Part shown: piece after piece, positions 8,413 through 18,077 of the stretch | Layout: each line of letters opens with the position of its first letter | Numbering within the stretch: the stretch's first letter is position 1 | From: Pseudovibrio brasiliensis | GTDB taxonomy: Bacteria; Pseudomonadota; Alphaproteobacteria; Rhizobiales; Stappiaceae | Assembly (NCBI RefSeq): GCF_018282095.1 | Contig: NZ_CP074126.1 | Span: 3,390,341 to 3,454,340, forward strand | DNA length: 64,000 nt | Direction of reading: 5' to 3' | The notes under the pieces: generated by a model | Database searches by the model: none | Told to the model about the DNA's origin: nothing | Seen by the model: only the letters and a program-made list of their open reading frames with translations | Translations under genes and position numbers: made by a program

Positions 8413-8943
8413 ATGCTTCGCCTAATGCTGTTGCGACACGCAAAATCCGACTGGAGTGACGCAGGCGTCCACGATCATGACCGCGCTCTAAACTCCAGTG
8501 GCTGGAAAGCCGCAGCACGGGTCGGAGCTCACATCCATCAGCATCAACTACACCCTAAGCTCATTCTGTGTTCAACTGCTTTGCGCACCCGGCAAACACT
8601 CATGGAGGTGATGCCTTATCTGCGCTGCGATACCCGTATCCAGCTATTGCGAGATCTCTACAACTCCAGCGAAGGCGACTACACCGATGCCATCCGGGCT
8701 TACGGCGGTGGGTTCGACACCATCCTTGTTGTCGGGCACAACACAGCCATTCAAGACACAGCTCTTGAACTGGTTGGCAAAGGCAACCCAGAGTATATCC
8801 ATCAGATGGAAGCTAAGTACCCAACCGGCGCACTGGCTGTAATTGACTTCGAAGCCCATCGCTGGTCAGAGGTAGAACGCAGACAAGGCCGGATTGTATC
8901 CTTCTTCCAGCCGCGACACTTGCAGGCTGTCTCAGGCTCCTGA
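8413..8943 (+). CDS. SixA-like histidine phosphatase
   Basis: A 176-residue member of the histidine phosphatase superfamily, SixA branch; SixA dephosphorylates phosphohistidine in Hpt domains or PTS proteins. The catalytic RHG-type motif is LLRHAKSDW with His9, the second core histidine is His109 in VVGHNTAIQD, and the family arginines are in RTRQT (about 58-62). GGAGGG lies seven bases before the ATG. The true substrate cannot be read from sequence. An Hpt protein occurs 9 kb downstream (18078-18419), but a link is only speculation. It precedes the YcjX/YcjF pair by 92 bases. Confidence 0.85.
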   Translation: MLRLMLLRHAKSDWSDAGVHDHDRALNSSGWKAAARVGAHIHQHQLHPKLILCSTALRTRQTLMEVMPYLRCDTRIQLLRDLYNSSEGDYTDAIRAYGGGFDTILVVGHNTAIQDTALELVGKGNPEYIHQMEAKYPTGALAVIDFEAHRWSEVERRQGRIVSFFQPRHLQAVSGS

Positions 8944-9035
8944 CTAGGAAATTTTGCTTTACTCTACAATTATTGGGGCATTTGCGATTGCATTCCTCCA
9001 AAGAACGCACCACATCGTTCCTTGGAGGATGATCT

Positions 9036-10532
9036 GTGAGCCCACTGAATTCATTATTTAAAAACGCGAAGCTGGCCCTGAACGATGCACAAACCGCATT
9101 GGACAATCTGACGGATTCAGCAATTGATCTGACAGTCCCAACTGTACGTCTGGGTGTCACCGGTTTAGCACGATCCGGTAAAACCGTCTTCATCTCTGCC
9201 CTCGTCCATAACCTCATCGCAGGTGGCCGCTTACCTCTGCTGGATGCCGCAGGCACAGGAAGACTGGCCCGCGCGTATCTCCAGCCGCAACCAGATGATG
9301 ATGTGCCGCGCTTCAACTATGAGCAGCATGTCGAAACACTCACAAAAGATCGCCTCTGGCCAGAATCCACGCACCAGATCTCAGAGCTGCGCCTGACAAT
9401 CGAGTACGAGTCAGCCACATTCCTGAACCGCCGTCTGGGCGGTGGTAAACTGCATCTCGATATTGTCGATTACCCCGGCGAATGGCTTCTGGACCTCGCT
9501 TTACTGAGGCAGGATTTCCGCCGTTTCTCAGAGGAAGCGCTCCGCCGCGCCAAGGCAAGACCAGATCTTTCCAAGGAGTTTCTGGAAACACTTGCTCGCT
9601 ATCAAGATAAACTCCACGACGAGTTCTCTGAGGGAGTCGCTAAAGAGTTAGCCAGCACGTTCACAACATACCTGAGCCGCTGCCGGGATGATGAGAACGC
9701 GCTCTCCATGCTGCCTCCGGGCCGCTTCCTCATGCCTGGTGACATGAAAGAAACACCGGCCCTCACATTTGCTCCGCTGGATCTGGGCAACACGCAGGTT
9801 AAACCCAAAGCAGGTACGCTCCTTGCCATTATGGAGCGCCGCTATGAGGCCTACCGTAAGCACGTCGTTAGACCGTTCTTCAAGAACCACTTTGCCCGGC
9901 TGGATCGGCAGATTGTGCTCGTGGATGCGCTTACCGCCATCAATGCTGGCCCTGAAGCTCTGGACGATCTGAGCCGAGCACTTACGGAAATCATGGGCGC
10001 CTTCAGACCCGGTAAGTCCAGCTGGCTATTCTCGATCCTGTCGCGCAAGATCGATCGCATTCTGTTCGCAGCAACCAAAGCAGATCACTTGCGCCGAGAA
10101 GATCACGATCATCTTGAAATGCTTCTGAAACAGCTGGTCGAAAAAGCAATCAACCACGCAGAGTTCTCTGGTGCATCCGTCGAAACTCTTGCCCTCGCCT
10201 CTGTCAGGGCAACACGGCAAGCAACTGTCCACCATGACGGCGTGGAAACACCTGCACTGCTCGGCACGCCTATGCCTAACGAGACCATCGGCACCATGAA
10301 GTTTGACGGCGATGAAGAAGCCGCAATCTTCCCCGGTGACTTACCAGATGACCTGAGCGATCTTTTCACGGCAGAACAAGATCAAGACAAACCGGAAGAG
10401 CAGACCGCACTGAAGTACGTTCGTTTCCGCCCTCCCAAGCTGGAGCGAACTGCGGAAGGGCTAACATTATCACTCCCTCACATCCGTTTGGACAGCGCTA
10501 TGGAGTTCTTGCTGGGAGACAAACTCGCATGA
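9036..10532 (+). CDS. YcjX-family P-loop GTPase-like protein
   Basis: YcjX (DUF463) proteins are predicted stress-linked P-loop NTPases, usually paired with the membrane protein YcjF. The 498-residue product has a P-loop GLARSGKT at 43-50 and the family signature LDIVDYPGEWLLDL near 140-153, which resembles a switch II DxPG. The start is GTG, with TTGGAGGA seven bases before it. The last codons overlap the next start (ATGA), so the two are translationally coupled. Biochemical role unknown; heat-shock links come from enterobacteria. Confidence 0.9.
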   Translation: MSPLNSLFKNAKLALNDAQTALDNLTDSAIDLTVPTVRLGVTGLARSGKTVFISALVHNLIAGGRLPLLDAAGTGRLARAYLQPQPDDDVPRFNYEQHVETLTKDRLWPESTHQISELRLTIEYESATFLNRRLGGGKLHLDIVDYPGEWLLDLALLRQDFRRFSEEALRRAKARPDLSKEFLETLARYQDKLHDEFSEGVAKELASTFTTYLSRCRDDENALSMLPPGRFLMPGDMKETPALTFAPLDLGNTQVKPKAGTLLAIMERRYEAYRKHVVRPFFKNHFARLDRQIVLVDALTAINAGPEALDDLSRALTEIMGAFRPGKSSWLFSILSRKIDRILFAATKADHLRREDHDHLEMLLKQLVEKAINHAEFSGASVETLALASVRATRQATVHHDGVETPALLGTPMPNETIGTMKFDGDEEAAIFPGDLPDDLSDLFTAEQDQDKPEEQTALKYVRFRPPKLERTAEGLTLSLPHIRLDSAMEFLLGDKLA

Positions 10533-11590
10533 CCAACAAGAAGACACATCAGCACAAGCCGCAGGCGCGCCGTGCGCCCAAAGCGTTCAAACTGGATGAC
10601 AGCTCCGTCCGGCTGGAAGGAGAGTTCGCCCATGAGCCACTCTCTTCTGAGGCTGTTATCTCAGAGGAAAGTGAAAGCGCTCTTGCACTGCCGCAAAACG
10701 CGATTGCACCGGAGCCCAAACCAGCAAGAAGCCGCTGGAGCAAGATCATCGCAATTGGTGGTGGCGGTCTTGTCTCCCTTGCCGTTGGCCTTGCAGTCGA
10801 CAGCCTCATCAGAGACCTGTTCGCTCGCTATGACTGGTTGGGCTGGACAGCTGTTGGCCTGACAGCCCTGGCATTCCTAGGCTTGATCGGCCTGTTCTTC
10901 AAAGAATCGCGCGCACTTTCGCGGCTGGAACAGATCGATCATATCCGCGACGATCTACAAACCGCAGCCGACAACGACAGCGATAAAGAAGCCCGCGCAG
11001 CCCTGCACAAATTGATGGCGCTTTATGCTGACCGACCTGAAACAGCCCATGGCCGCACTCAACTGAAAGGGCATATGCAGGAGATCATCGACGGCAGAGA
11101 TCTCGTTAAACTCGCGGAACGCGATCTGATGGCACCGCTTGATGCCCGCGCTCGCCTGATCGTTATGGAAAGCGCAAAGCGTGTATCTGTGGTGACTGCC
11201 CTGTCCCCGCGCGCGCTCGTTGATATTCTGATCGTACTCTATGAAAACCTGCGCATCGTACGCCGTGTATCCCGCCTCTATGGTGCTCGTCCCGGTGCCC
11301 TAGGCTTCTGGAGACTGGCGCGAGATGTCGCCGCCCATCTTGCCGTCACAGGCGGCATGGCTGCCGGTGACAGTCTGTTGGAGCAGTTCATCGGCCAAGG
11401 TCTGGCGGCAAAACTTTCCGCCCGCTTGGGCGAAGGTTTGGTCAATGGCTTCCTCACCGCTCGCATTGGTGTGGCTGCCATCCAGACATGCCGTCCGGCA
11501 CCATTCATCGCAACAAAGGGCCCTTCTCTAACGGAACTAATGAGCGAGATAACAAAATCTGCCCCAGATGAGGTTGTAGACCAAGATTAA
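10529..11590 (+). CDS. YcjF/TIGR01620-family inner-membrane protein
   Basis: The 353-residue partner of YcjX. Residues 1-70 are basic and disordered. Two transmembrane helices are at about 72-95 and 103-124, and a second hydrophobic region lies at 270-330 (FWRLARDVAAHLAVTGGMAAGDSLLEQF to FLTARIGVAAIQTCRP), where the family's GxxT/G-rich motif sits. It overlaps ycjX by four bases. Function unknown; a membrane-anchored NTPase pair is the usual proposal. Confidence 0.88.
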   Translation: MTNKKTHQHKPQARRAPKAFKLDDSSVRLEGEFAHEPLSSEAVISEESESALALPQNAIAPEPKPARSRWSKIIAIGGGGLVSLAVGLAVDSLIRDLFARYDWLGWTAVGLTALAFLGLIGLFFKESRALSRLEQIDHIRDDLQTAADNDSDKEARAALHKLMALYADRPETAHGRTQLKGHMQEIIDGRDLVKLAERDLMAPLDARARLIVMESAKRVSVVTALSPRALVDILIVLYENLRIVRRVSRLYGARPGALGFWRLARDVAAHLAVTGGMAAGDSLLEQFIGQGLAAKLSARLGEGLVNGFLTARIGVAAIQTCRPAPFIATKGPSLTELMSEITKSAPDEVVDQD

Positions 11591-11673
11591 CGAGGATCTG
11601 ATAGAGCCCTGCACATCTCCTAGGCACTTGCTATGCTCAGGGTTTATAAGGCACAACAACGACAGGCAGAGCG

Positions 11674-12198
11674 ATGATCACACGCAAAGTCAAAGTGGTA
11701 GATGCACAGGCACAGTGGGCCGAAGATTTCCAACAAGAACAGGAGGTTCTGCACGATCTTCTCGGAGACATTGTCGAAGGCATCCACCACATAGGCAGCA
11801 CTTCCGTGCCAGACCTTGCAGCCAAACCGATCATCGACATCCTGTTAGAAGTCTCAGATATCGAGGCGCTTGAAGCTCAGTCCGCAAAGCTCATCAACAT
11901 CGGCTATGTCGTAAAGGGCGAATATGGCATCGAAGGTCGTCGCTATTTTGAGAAAGGCGGAGACGACCGCACACATCACCTCCACGCCTTCAAAACCGGC
12001 GATCCGCACGTCTATCGCCACCTCGCTTTCCGTGACTACCTGAAAGCCCATCCGGAAGTACGCGAGAAGTATGCGCACCTGAAGAAGAAAACAGCACAAG
12101 ACGTCAACGGCGATGTAGTTGGATACCGTCAAGGCAAAAGTGACTTCGTGGAGCTCCATCTGGCCAAAGCAATCGATTGGGCCAGAGGCTCTTACTGA
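11674..12198 (+). CDS. GrpB-family (UPF0157) nucleotidyltransferase-fold protein
   Basis: The 174-residue protein carries the GrpB signature IHHIGSTSVPDLAAKPIIDILLEV (about residues 39-62), in which the GS and the two acidic residues recall the nucleotidyltransferase active site, followed by HLHAF and the conserved HLAFRDYLKAHPEVREKYAHLK. Function is not known for most members; some are fused to dephospho-CoA kinase. It stands alone, 83 bases after ycjF and 71 bases before the VWA gene. Confidence 0.85.
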   Translation: MITRKVKVVDAQAQWAEDFQQEQEVLHDLLGDIVEGIHHIGSTSVPDLAAKPIIDILLEVSDIEALEAQSAKLINIGYVVKGEYGIEGRRYFEKGGDDRTHHLHAFKTGDPHVYRHLAFRDYLKAHPEVREKYAHLKKKTAQDVNGDVVGYRQGKSDFVELHLAKAIDWARGSY

Positions 12199-12269
12199 TC
12201 CCTATGCTTTTGCCTAAGGTGTCAAATGCACTCTCGACACCACACAGCCCTATCGCATAGTGTAACCCC

Positions 12270-13445
12270 ATGTTTATTCAGTTTTTCGAAGAGCTCAAAT
12301 CCGCTGGCCTGCCCGTCTCCGTACGCGAGTATCTAACGCTTATGGAAGCACTGGACGCTGACCTTGCCTATAAGCGCGTCGAGGATTTCTACTTCCTCGC
12401 TCGTGCCACACTGGTCAAAGATGAAGCCAATCTGGACAAGTTTGATCGGGTCTTCGGACACACGTTCAACGGCCTCGATCTGATGAGCGAAATGCCAACC
12501 ACGGAGATCCCCGAGGAATGGCTGCGCAAACTCACCGAAAAACACCTGAGCGAAGAAGAAAAGAAACTCATCGAGTCCATGGGCGGCTTTGAAAAGCTCA
12601 TGGAAACACTGCAAAAGCGGCTCGAAGAGCAGAAAGAACGCCACCAGGGCGGCAACAAGTGGATCGGAACGGGTGGCACCTCCCCGTTTGGCGCTTATGG
12701 CTACAACCCTGAAGGCATCCGCATTGGACAGGATGGCAGCCGCCACCGACGCGCAGTCAAAGTCTGGGACAAGCGTGAGTTCAAAGATCTGGATGACACC
12801 GTTGAACTTGGCACCCGCAACATCAAAGTCGCCCTGAAGCGTCTGCGCAAGTTCGCCAGAACCGGCGCTGCGGATGAACTGGATCTGGACAACACCATCA
12901 AGTCCACGGCTCACAAAGGCCTGCTCGACATCCACATGCGCCCAGAACGTCGCAATGCAGTCAAGGTGCTGCTGTTCTTTGATATCGGCGGCTCGATGGA
13001 CGACCACATCCGCGTCTGCGAGGAGCTGTTCTCTGCAGCCAAGACCGAGTTCAAGGTGATGGAGTACTTCTACTTCCACAATTGCCTCTATGAGTTCGTC
13101 TGGAAGAACAACCGCCGTCGCCATACTGAGCGCATCAACACCATGGATGTGCTCCACAAATACCCAAGTGATTACAAGGTCATTTTCATCGGCGATGCTT
13201 CCATGAGCCCCTACGAGATTACATATCCGGGCGGTTCTGTTGAGCACTGGAACGAAGAAGCCGGCCACACATGGATCAAGCGCGTCACCGACCTTTATCA
13301 AAAGGCCGTCTGGCTCAATCCGGTACGTGAGCAGCATTGGGACTACACTCATTCCATCGGCATGATGAAAGAACTGTTTGATCAGCGCATGTATCCACTG
13401 ACGCTGGAAGGGCTGGATTCTGCCATGAAGGAACTTGTACGCTAG
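12270..13445 (+). CDS. VWA-domain protein, CoxE-like partner of MoxR
   Basis: The 391-residue cytoplasmic protein has a helical N-terminal half (FEELKSAGLPVSVREYLTLMEALD, typical of MoxR-associated VWA proteins) and a C-terminal VWA domain. The MIDAS metal site shows FFDIGGSMDD with D238-x-G-x-S and the later IFIGDASMSPYEI segment. Such proteins form complexes with MoxR ATPases; the ATPase at 6539-7375 is the probable partner. No ribosome binding site is obvious before the ATG. A 380-codon antisense frame covers it but is a shadow. Confidence 0.87.
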   Translation: MFIQFFEELKSAGLPVSVREYLTLMEALDADLAYKRVEDFYFLARATLVKDEANLDKFDRVFGHTFNGLDLMSEMPTTEIPEEWLRKLTEKHLSEEEKKLIESMGGFEKLMETLQKRLEEQKERHQGGNKWIGTGGTSPFGAYGYNPEGIRIGQDGSRHRRAVKVWDKREFKDLDDTVELGTRNIKVALKRLRKFARTGAADELDLDNTIKSTAHKGLLDIHMRPERRNAVKVLLFFDIGGSMDDHIRVCEELFSAAKTEFKVMEYFYFHNCLYEFVWKNNRRRHTERINTMDVLHKYPSDYKVIFIGDASMSPYEITYPGGSVEHWNEEAGHTWIKRVTDLYQKAVWLNPVREQHWDYTHSIGMMKELFDQRMYPLTLEGLDSAMKELVR

Positions 13446-13747
13446 AGCGTGTTCCGTTTGATTGGATTCAATCAAACGATAAGAATTCGCCTACCAAAAA
13501 TGTTAGAGCGCGGTGCGTGAATGCAAATGAGCGCGACGAGTTCTAACAACACTGCGTATTTAACTTCCCTCTTTTGTACTTTTACAACTAGACTGCGAAT
13601 AGCTTTGAGATTTAGACAGCACCGTGTGTTCAGCTGCAGCGCGTTTCCTTGCCATTTTGGAGAAGACGAGACGCAAAGCTTTAAGCTGGGCGCAAGCTGA
13701 TTGCGTTAGGCAACAACTGCACCAGATGAGCTAAGAGAGGCTATGCT
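13446..13747. repeat. Intergenic palindromic repeat candidate
   Basis: Just after the VWA stop, CGTTTGATT-GGATTC-AATCAAACG (13455-13478) is a perfect 9-base hairpin preceded by TAGAGCGTGTTC. It is followed by a second dyad, TGTTAGAGCGC (13501-13511) against GCGC and TCTAACA (13542-13548). The AGAGCG-type arms with hairpins recall short interspersed palindromic elements common in Rhizobiales genomes. Only one copy is in this window, so repeat status is inference. The rest of the stretch to 13747 shows no gene. Confidence 0.4.
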
Positions 13748-15445
13748 GTGAGCAAATCTAATATGTGGCAACTGTTCACAAGGAAATCTGCGGGCACTCT
13801 CGCCCTCATTGCACCCTTTCTTGTAGCCAACGCCAACGCAACAACCATCCCGCCGATCAACTCACTCATCCCGGCACTGATCATAGAAAGCTGCCTGGAT
13901 AAGACAGATGCAGCGCTGGATAGCCCGGAGTTTATCGACTGCCTGACCAATACACTCACCCAGCAACATGATGGGGAGAATATTCATCGCAGCGATCCAA
14001 CACATCGGCCATCAACAGCAAACCACATTGCCAACACGCCAGACCGCCTGGACGGAACCAACGTCGTCGTCTGCGCTTCTGAGAACGCTGCTTACACCAA
14101 GTGCAGAATCTCGAACGCCAACCGCAACTACGTCCAGCTTCTGCGCCAGACATCCAATGCACTATGTAAGCTCAACGAGAGTTGGGGCGTTGTCCCGTCA
14201 CACCTTTGGACAGACAAAGGCTGTGCAGGCATCTTCTATGTGGGCAACAAACCATATTCCCGCAAAAGCGTGAACACAGTCAGCGCAACATCATCTGCGC
14301 TCAAAACACCAGTCAAGTCAGCAAGCTCTGGCGGTGTGATCACCCCGATCCCCCAGCTTCCAGAGTTCACCAAAGATGGCTGGCGCAAGTGCGCACTGGA
14401 GTTTCAGGTCTGCGAGCTGCCATACCCAACCACCGTTCGCTTTGGCAGACCCGGCGCGTTCTATGAAAAAACCGCTGAGGGCGATGTTCACTGCCGAACG
14501 GATTTCTTTGGAGATCCAGATCCGGCAGCCCGAAAAGCCTGTTACTACAAGCTGAAGCGGGACAGCAGCTCTCCGCAAGCTGCCCCTCCAACACAGGTCG
14601 TGACACAAGACCTGCCACCGCTGGAAAACAGCGAGATTGCTCCGGAAGATGATCTTGTGATCAGCGTTGCAGAACCTCTCTGGAACGCCCGCCGCGCCTG
14701 CTCCAAGCTTGGCAGCAAAATCATTGCTACCAAGAACTCCCTTTCAGAGTTGCCTCCTGTCTATCTGGGCCTTGGAACCTTCACAAATGACCAGCTGAAC
14801 CAGAAACCTGTGCTAGTGCGCACGGGCGACAAGCTGGCGGGTCGCGGTGTTTATCAAAGTCAGGGCATGTATGTGCCCTTCAACTTCTCCTGCGCTCTTA
14901 ACAGCAGCGGCAGGACAGCTCAGCACTTTGTGTTCCACGAGCAAAACACCGACCTCATTACGCAAGATCTTCTGCCAAATCCGGATAAGTTCCTGAATGA
15001 AAAAGCACCGCTGAATGGTTTTGATGGCCCGTATCTCTGGGTATCTGGACTACCGACAGGTGATAAGAACAGAGTGCTTGTTCACGGTGTACCAGAAACC
15101 GACGACACTGACTTTTATGCCCGTTGCATAGCTGGCAGCGGTGATATTGAAATCATGTTCCAGTCAACAGTTCCTGCACTTAAGCCGGGCGATAGCATCC
15201 TGATCTCACTAAGCACCAGGCGCTTCAAGGAAAGTTATGTCGGCGTTGGCAGCGCACTGGATCCGGAAGCCGGCGTTTCCCTACCACTTCTCACCCTAAG
15301 CAACGGCTCCTCACTCTGGAACCGGATGGCGCGGGACAACGAGCTCAAGGTCAACCTGGGCGGTTACGCGACTTACAACGTCAGCCTCAAAGGCAGCGCA
15401 AAGCCAGTTCGTGATTTCATCCGCGCCTGCAGCAGCGGCAAATAA
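13748..15445 (+). CDS. Large secreted cysteine-rich protein, unknown function
   Basis: I do not recognise this 565-residue protein. Residues 1-28 form a signal peptide (basic start, hydrophobic TLALIAPFLVANA, then NATT), so it is exported. The mature part has about 14 cysteines spread along it (for example ESCLDKT, KCALEFQVCELP, ACYYK), which suggests a disulphide-bonded periplasmic or surface protein; a Pro-rich linker lies near residue 280. The start is GTG at 13748; an ATG at 13763 would shorten the signal peptide. It converges with the AraC-type gene, three bases apart. Confidence 0.72.
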   Translation: MSKSNMWQLFTRKSAGTLALIAPFLVANANATTIPPINSLIPALIIESCLDKTDAALDSPEFIDCLTNTLTQQHDGENIHRSDPTHRPSTANHIANTPDRLDGTNVVVCASENAAYTKCRISNANRNYVQLLRQTSNALCKLNESWGVVPSHLWTDKGCAGIFYVGNKPYSRKSVNTVSATSSALKTPVKSASSGGVITPIPQLPEFTKDGWRKCALEFQVCELPYPTTVRFGRPGAFYEKTAEGDVHCRTDFFGDPDPAARKACYYKLKRDSSSPQAAPPTQVVTQDLPPLENSEIAPEDDLVISVAEPLWNARRACSKLGSKIIATKNSLSELPPVYLGLGTFTNDQLNQKPVLVRTGDKLAGRGVYQSQGMYVPFNFSCALNSSGRTAQHFVFHEQNTDLITQDLLPNPDKFLNEKAPLNGFDGPYLWVSGLPTGDKNRVLVHGVPETDDTDFYARCIAGSGDIEIMFQSTVPALKPGDSILISLSTRRFKESYVGVGSALDPEAGVSLPLLTLSNGSSLWNRMARDNELKVNLGGYATYNVSLKGSAKPVRDFIRACSSGK

Positions 15446-15448
15446 CAA

Positions 15449-16234
15449 CTACTGCGGCTTGAAGTATTTGCCCGGCGTCGTACCAAACGCCTTGCGAAAC
15501 TGAGAGATAAACGGACTTGGCCCCTCATAGCCAAGCTTGAAGGCCACATCACCCACGCTTCGCCCTGCTGAGAGCAACTCCAGCGCACGAAACAACTTGG
15601 CCTGCCCACACCATTTGCGATAACTCCAGCCCGTCTCATCAAAGAACCGCCGCTCAAACGTCCGCTGAGACATACATGTCCGTTCCGCTGCATCTGCAAG
15701 ACTTGGCAAATGTGCCGGACAGGACAGGATCGACTGACAAAGCTCTTTCAACAGCACATGATTGACCGGCATAGGCAGCTGTAGCGGCGCATCCGGCAAA
15801 CTCTTCAGCTGATCAACAATCACCTGAGCAATCCGCGCAACAGGCCCATCAAGCGCATAATCCCGGGGCGCTGCCATGAGCTCCTGTATCAACTCACGCA
15901 GCAACGGTGTTACCTGCACCACCACTGGTTTATCAGAGAGCCGCGCAGACCAATCCTCGCGCAAGTACAGACTGCGGAACTGGGTTTTGACAGGGTAGAC
16001 CGTTCGATGCATCATCCCCCCCGGAACCCACACTGCCCGCTCTGGCGGTACAACAAACGTGCCCTCCTCAGTGAACACTGTGGTCGCCCCTTGCATGATG
16101 TGCACCAGCTGACCACGCGCATGTGAATGTGGCTGCCCCTGCCCTCCAATGGGCATATCTACCGCATAAGCAACAATAGGTTGCGGGCGATCCACCTCAT
16201 GCGGGTCCATGTAAACATCAGCGTGAATTGGCAT
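15449..16234 (-). CDS. AraC-family regulator with cupin sensor domain
   Basis: The 261-residue protein has an N-terminal cupin domain (HSHARGQLVHI near 38-48 and PGGMMHR near 71-77) and a C-terminal double helix-turn-helix (ADAAERTCMSQRTFERRF near 180 and VGDVAFKLGYEGPSPFISQFRKAFGTTPGKY at the end). This is the NimR-like architecture, often controlling an adjacent exporter. The MFS gene is transcribed divergently 108 bases away, so it is the probable target. The ligand cannot be told from the sequence. Confidence 0.88.
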   Translation of the reverse strand: MPIHADVYMDPHEVDRPQPIVAYAVDMPIGGQGQPHSHARGQLVHIMQGATTVFTEEGTFVVPPERAVWVPGGMMHRTVYPVKTQFRSLYLREDWSARLSDKPVVVQVTPLLRELIQELMAAPRDYALDGPVARIAQVIVDQLKSLPDAPLQLPMPVNHVLLKELCQSILSCPAHLPSLADAAERTCMSQRTFERRFFDETGWSYRKWCGQAKLFRALELLSAGRSVGDVAFKLGYEGPSPFISQFRKAFGTTPGKYFKPQ

Positions 16235-16342
16235 CGAAAACCTCTTGGCGACTCCAAAACATTTTTTGGCAAACTAGTGCTATCACGTAAACAAACTTTT
16301 CGCTTATTTAATTGCAAAACCTTTTCATAAGAACGAAGCACC

Positions 16343-17560
16343 ATGTTGAATATCATTAAAGACATCAGAGCCGACTGGCGCTCACCCTTTGTATTTTTGC
16401 TGGTTCTCACGGTGGCCTCACAGCTTTCATTCTCTGTGTGGTGGAACCTCATCAACAACTTCGCAGTGAACACACTCGGCTTCACCGGTCAGGAAATTGG
16501 TATTCAGCAATCCATCCGCGAGATCCCGGGTCTGCTGGCGTTCACCGTTATCTTCATGCTGCTCATCTTCAAAGAGCAGACCTTCACGTTGATCTCACTG
16601 GGCCTGATGGGCTTCGGCATTGCGATTACGGGCTATTTCCCATCCGCAATCGGCTTTTACGCCACCACCCTCATCATGTCCTTCGGCTTCCATTACTACG
16701 AGACGCTCAAGCAGTCTCTGTCTTTGCAATGGTTGCCGAAGAAGGATGCACCGGCTCTGCTCGGCAAGATCATCGCCGTCTCGTCTCTGGTCTCTCTGTG
16801 CATCTACGGTACGATCATGCTCAGCTGGAAGACCTTTAATCTGTCCTATGAGCAAGTCTTCCTCTGGGCAGGCATTGCCGGCATGGCACTGACCATCTTC
16901 GCTGCCGTTGCCTTCCCTAAATACAAGGCACATGTTGAGCAGCATAAAAAGCTGATCCTGCGCAAACGCTACTGGCTGTACTATGCCCTCACCTTCATGA
17001 GTGGTGCACGCCGTCAGATCTTCACCGTCTTTGCAGGCTTCTTGATGGTGGAACGTTTTGGCTACGAAGTGCATGAAGTTGCAGCCCTGTTCCTTCTGAA
17101 CGGCGCCATCAACATGTTCCTCGCTCCTAAGATCGGCGCCTTTATCGGTCGCGTCGGTGAACGAACTGCGCTGACCTGCGAGTACATCGGCCTGATCATC
17201 GTGTTCCTGTCCTATGCCTTCGTCACCAACGTCTGGGTCGCCGGCACGCTCTACGTGATCGACCATGCCTTCTTCGCAATGGCCATCGCAATGAAGACTT
17301 ACTTCCAGAAGATCGCTGATCCGGCAGACATTGCGCCAACCTCCGCCGTGGACTTCACCATCAACCACATCGCTGCAGTGGTGATCCCGGTTGTCTTCGG
17401 CACCATCTGGCTGTTCTCACCTGCTCTGGTGTTCATCGCAGGCGCATCCATGGCTGCCATCAGCCTGATCTTGAGCCGCATGATCCCGCGTCATCCAGAA
17501 CCTGGTATGGAAACCGTATGGGTCTCAGGTCGCCAACCACAGGCCGTCGGCGCCGAGTAA
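16343..17560 (+). CDS. MFS transporter
   Basis: The 405-residue integral membrane protein has about 12 hydrophobic segments and the major facilitator layout. It starts with a short cytoplasmic tail (LNIIKDIRADWRSPFVF). A central loop (KYKAHVEQHKKLILRKRYWLYY, about 192-213) separates the two halves. Divergent from the AraC-type regulator at 15449-16234, which probably controls it. It ends in a strong terminator. Substrate unknown. Confidence 0.85.
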   Translation: MLNIIKDIRADWRSPFVFLLVLTVASQLSFSVWWNLINNFAVNTLGFTGQEIGIQQSIREIPGLLAFTVIFMLLIFKEQTFTLISLGLMGFGIAITGYFPSAIGFYATTLIMSFGFHYYETLKQSLSLQWLPKKDAPALLGKIIAVSSLVSLCIYGTIMLSWKTFNLSYEQVFLWAGIAGMALTIFAAVAFPKYKAHVEQHKKLILRKRYWLYYALTFMSGARRQIFTVFAGFLMVERFGYEVHEVAALFLLNGAINMFLAPKIGAFIGRVGERTALTCEYIGLIIVFLSYAFVTNVWVAGTLYVIDHAFFAMAIAMKTYFQKIADPADIAPTSAVDFTINHIAAVVIPVVFGTIWLFSPALVFIAGASMAAISLILSRMIPRHPEPGMETVWVSGRQPQAVGAE

Positions 17561-17579
17561 GCCCTTCACGATACGCAAC

Positions 17580-17612
17580 AAAAAAGGCTGGCCCAATCGG
17601 ACCAGCCTTTTT
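17580..17612. terminator. Bidirectional terminator between MFS and ferredoxin genes
   Basis: AAAAAGGCTGG and CCAGCCTTTTT form an 11-base stem around a 10-base loop, with A- and T-runs at either side, between two convergent genes. Confidence 0.9.
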
Positions 17613-17635
17613 CATTTAAACTCTGAAACTACAGC

Positions 17636-17998
<363 letters not shown>

Positions 17999-18077
17999 TC
18001 AGATACATGCAGGCGCCCAGCTATTCAAGAACTTCTGAGCCAGACCTTATGGTCAAACCCGCGCAGCCAATATCACA

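Noticed and set aside
12333-13475. 380-codon minus-strand frame over the VWA gene
   Set aside because: Antisense shadow of a clearly coding plus-strand gene with MIDAS motif; no start signal and no family likeness.
16595-17368. 257-codon minus-strand frame over the MFS gene
   Set aside because: Its composition (His/Glu/Asp-rich) is the usual complement of a membrane protein; no other support.
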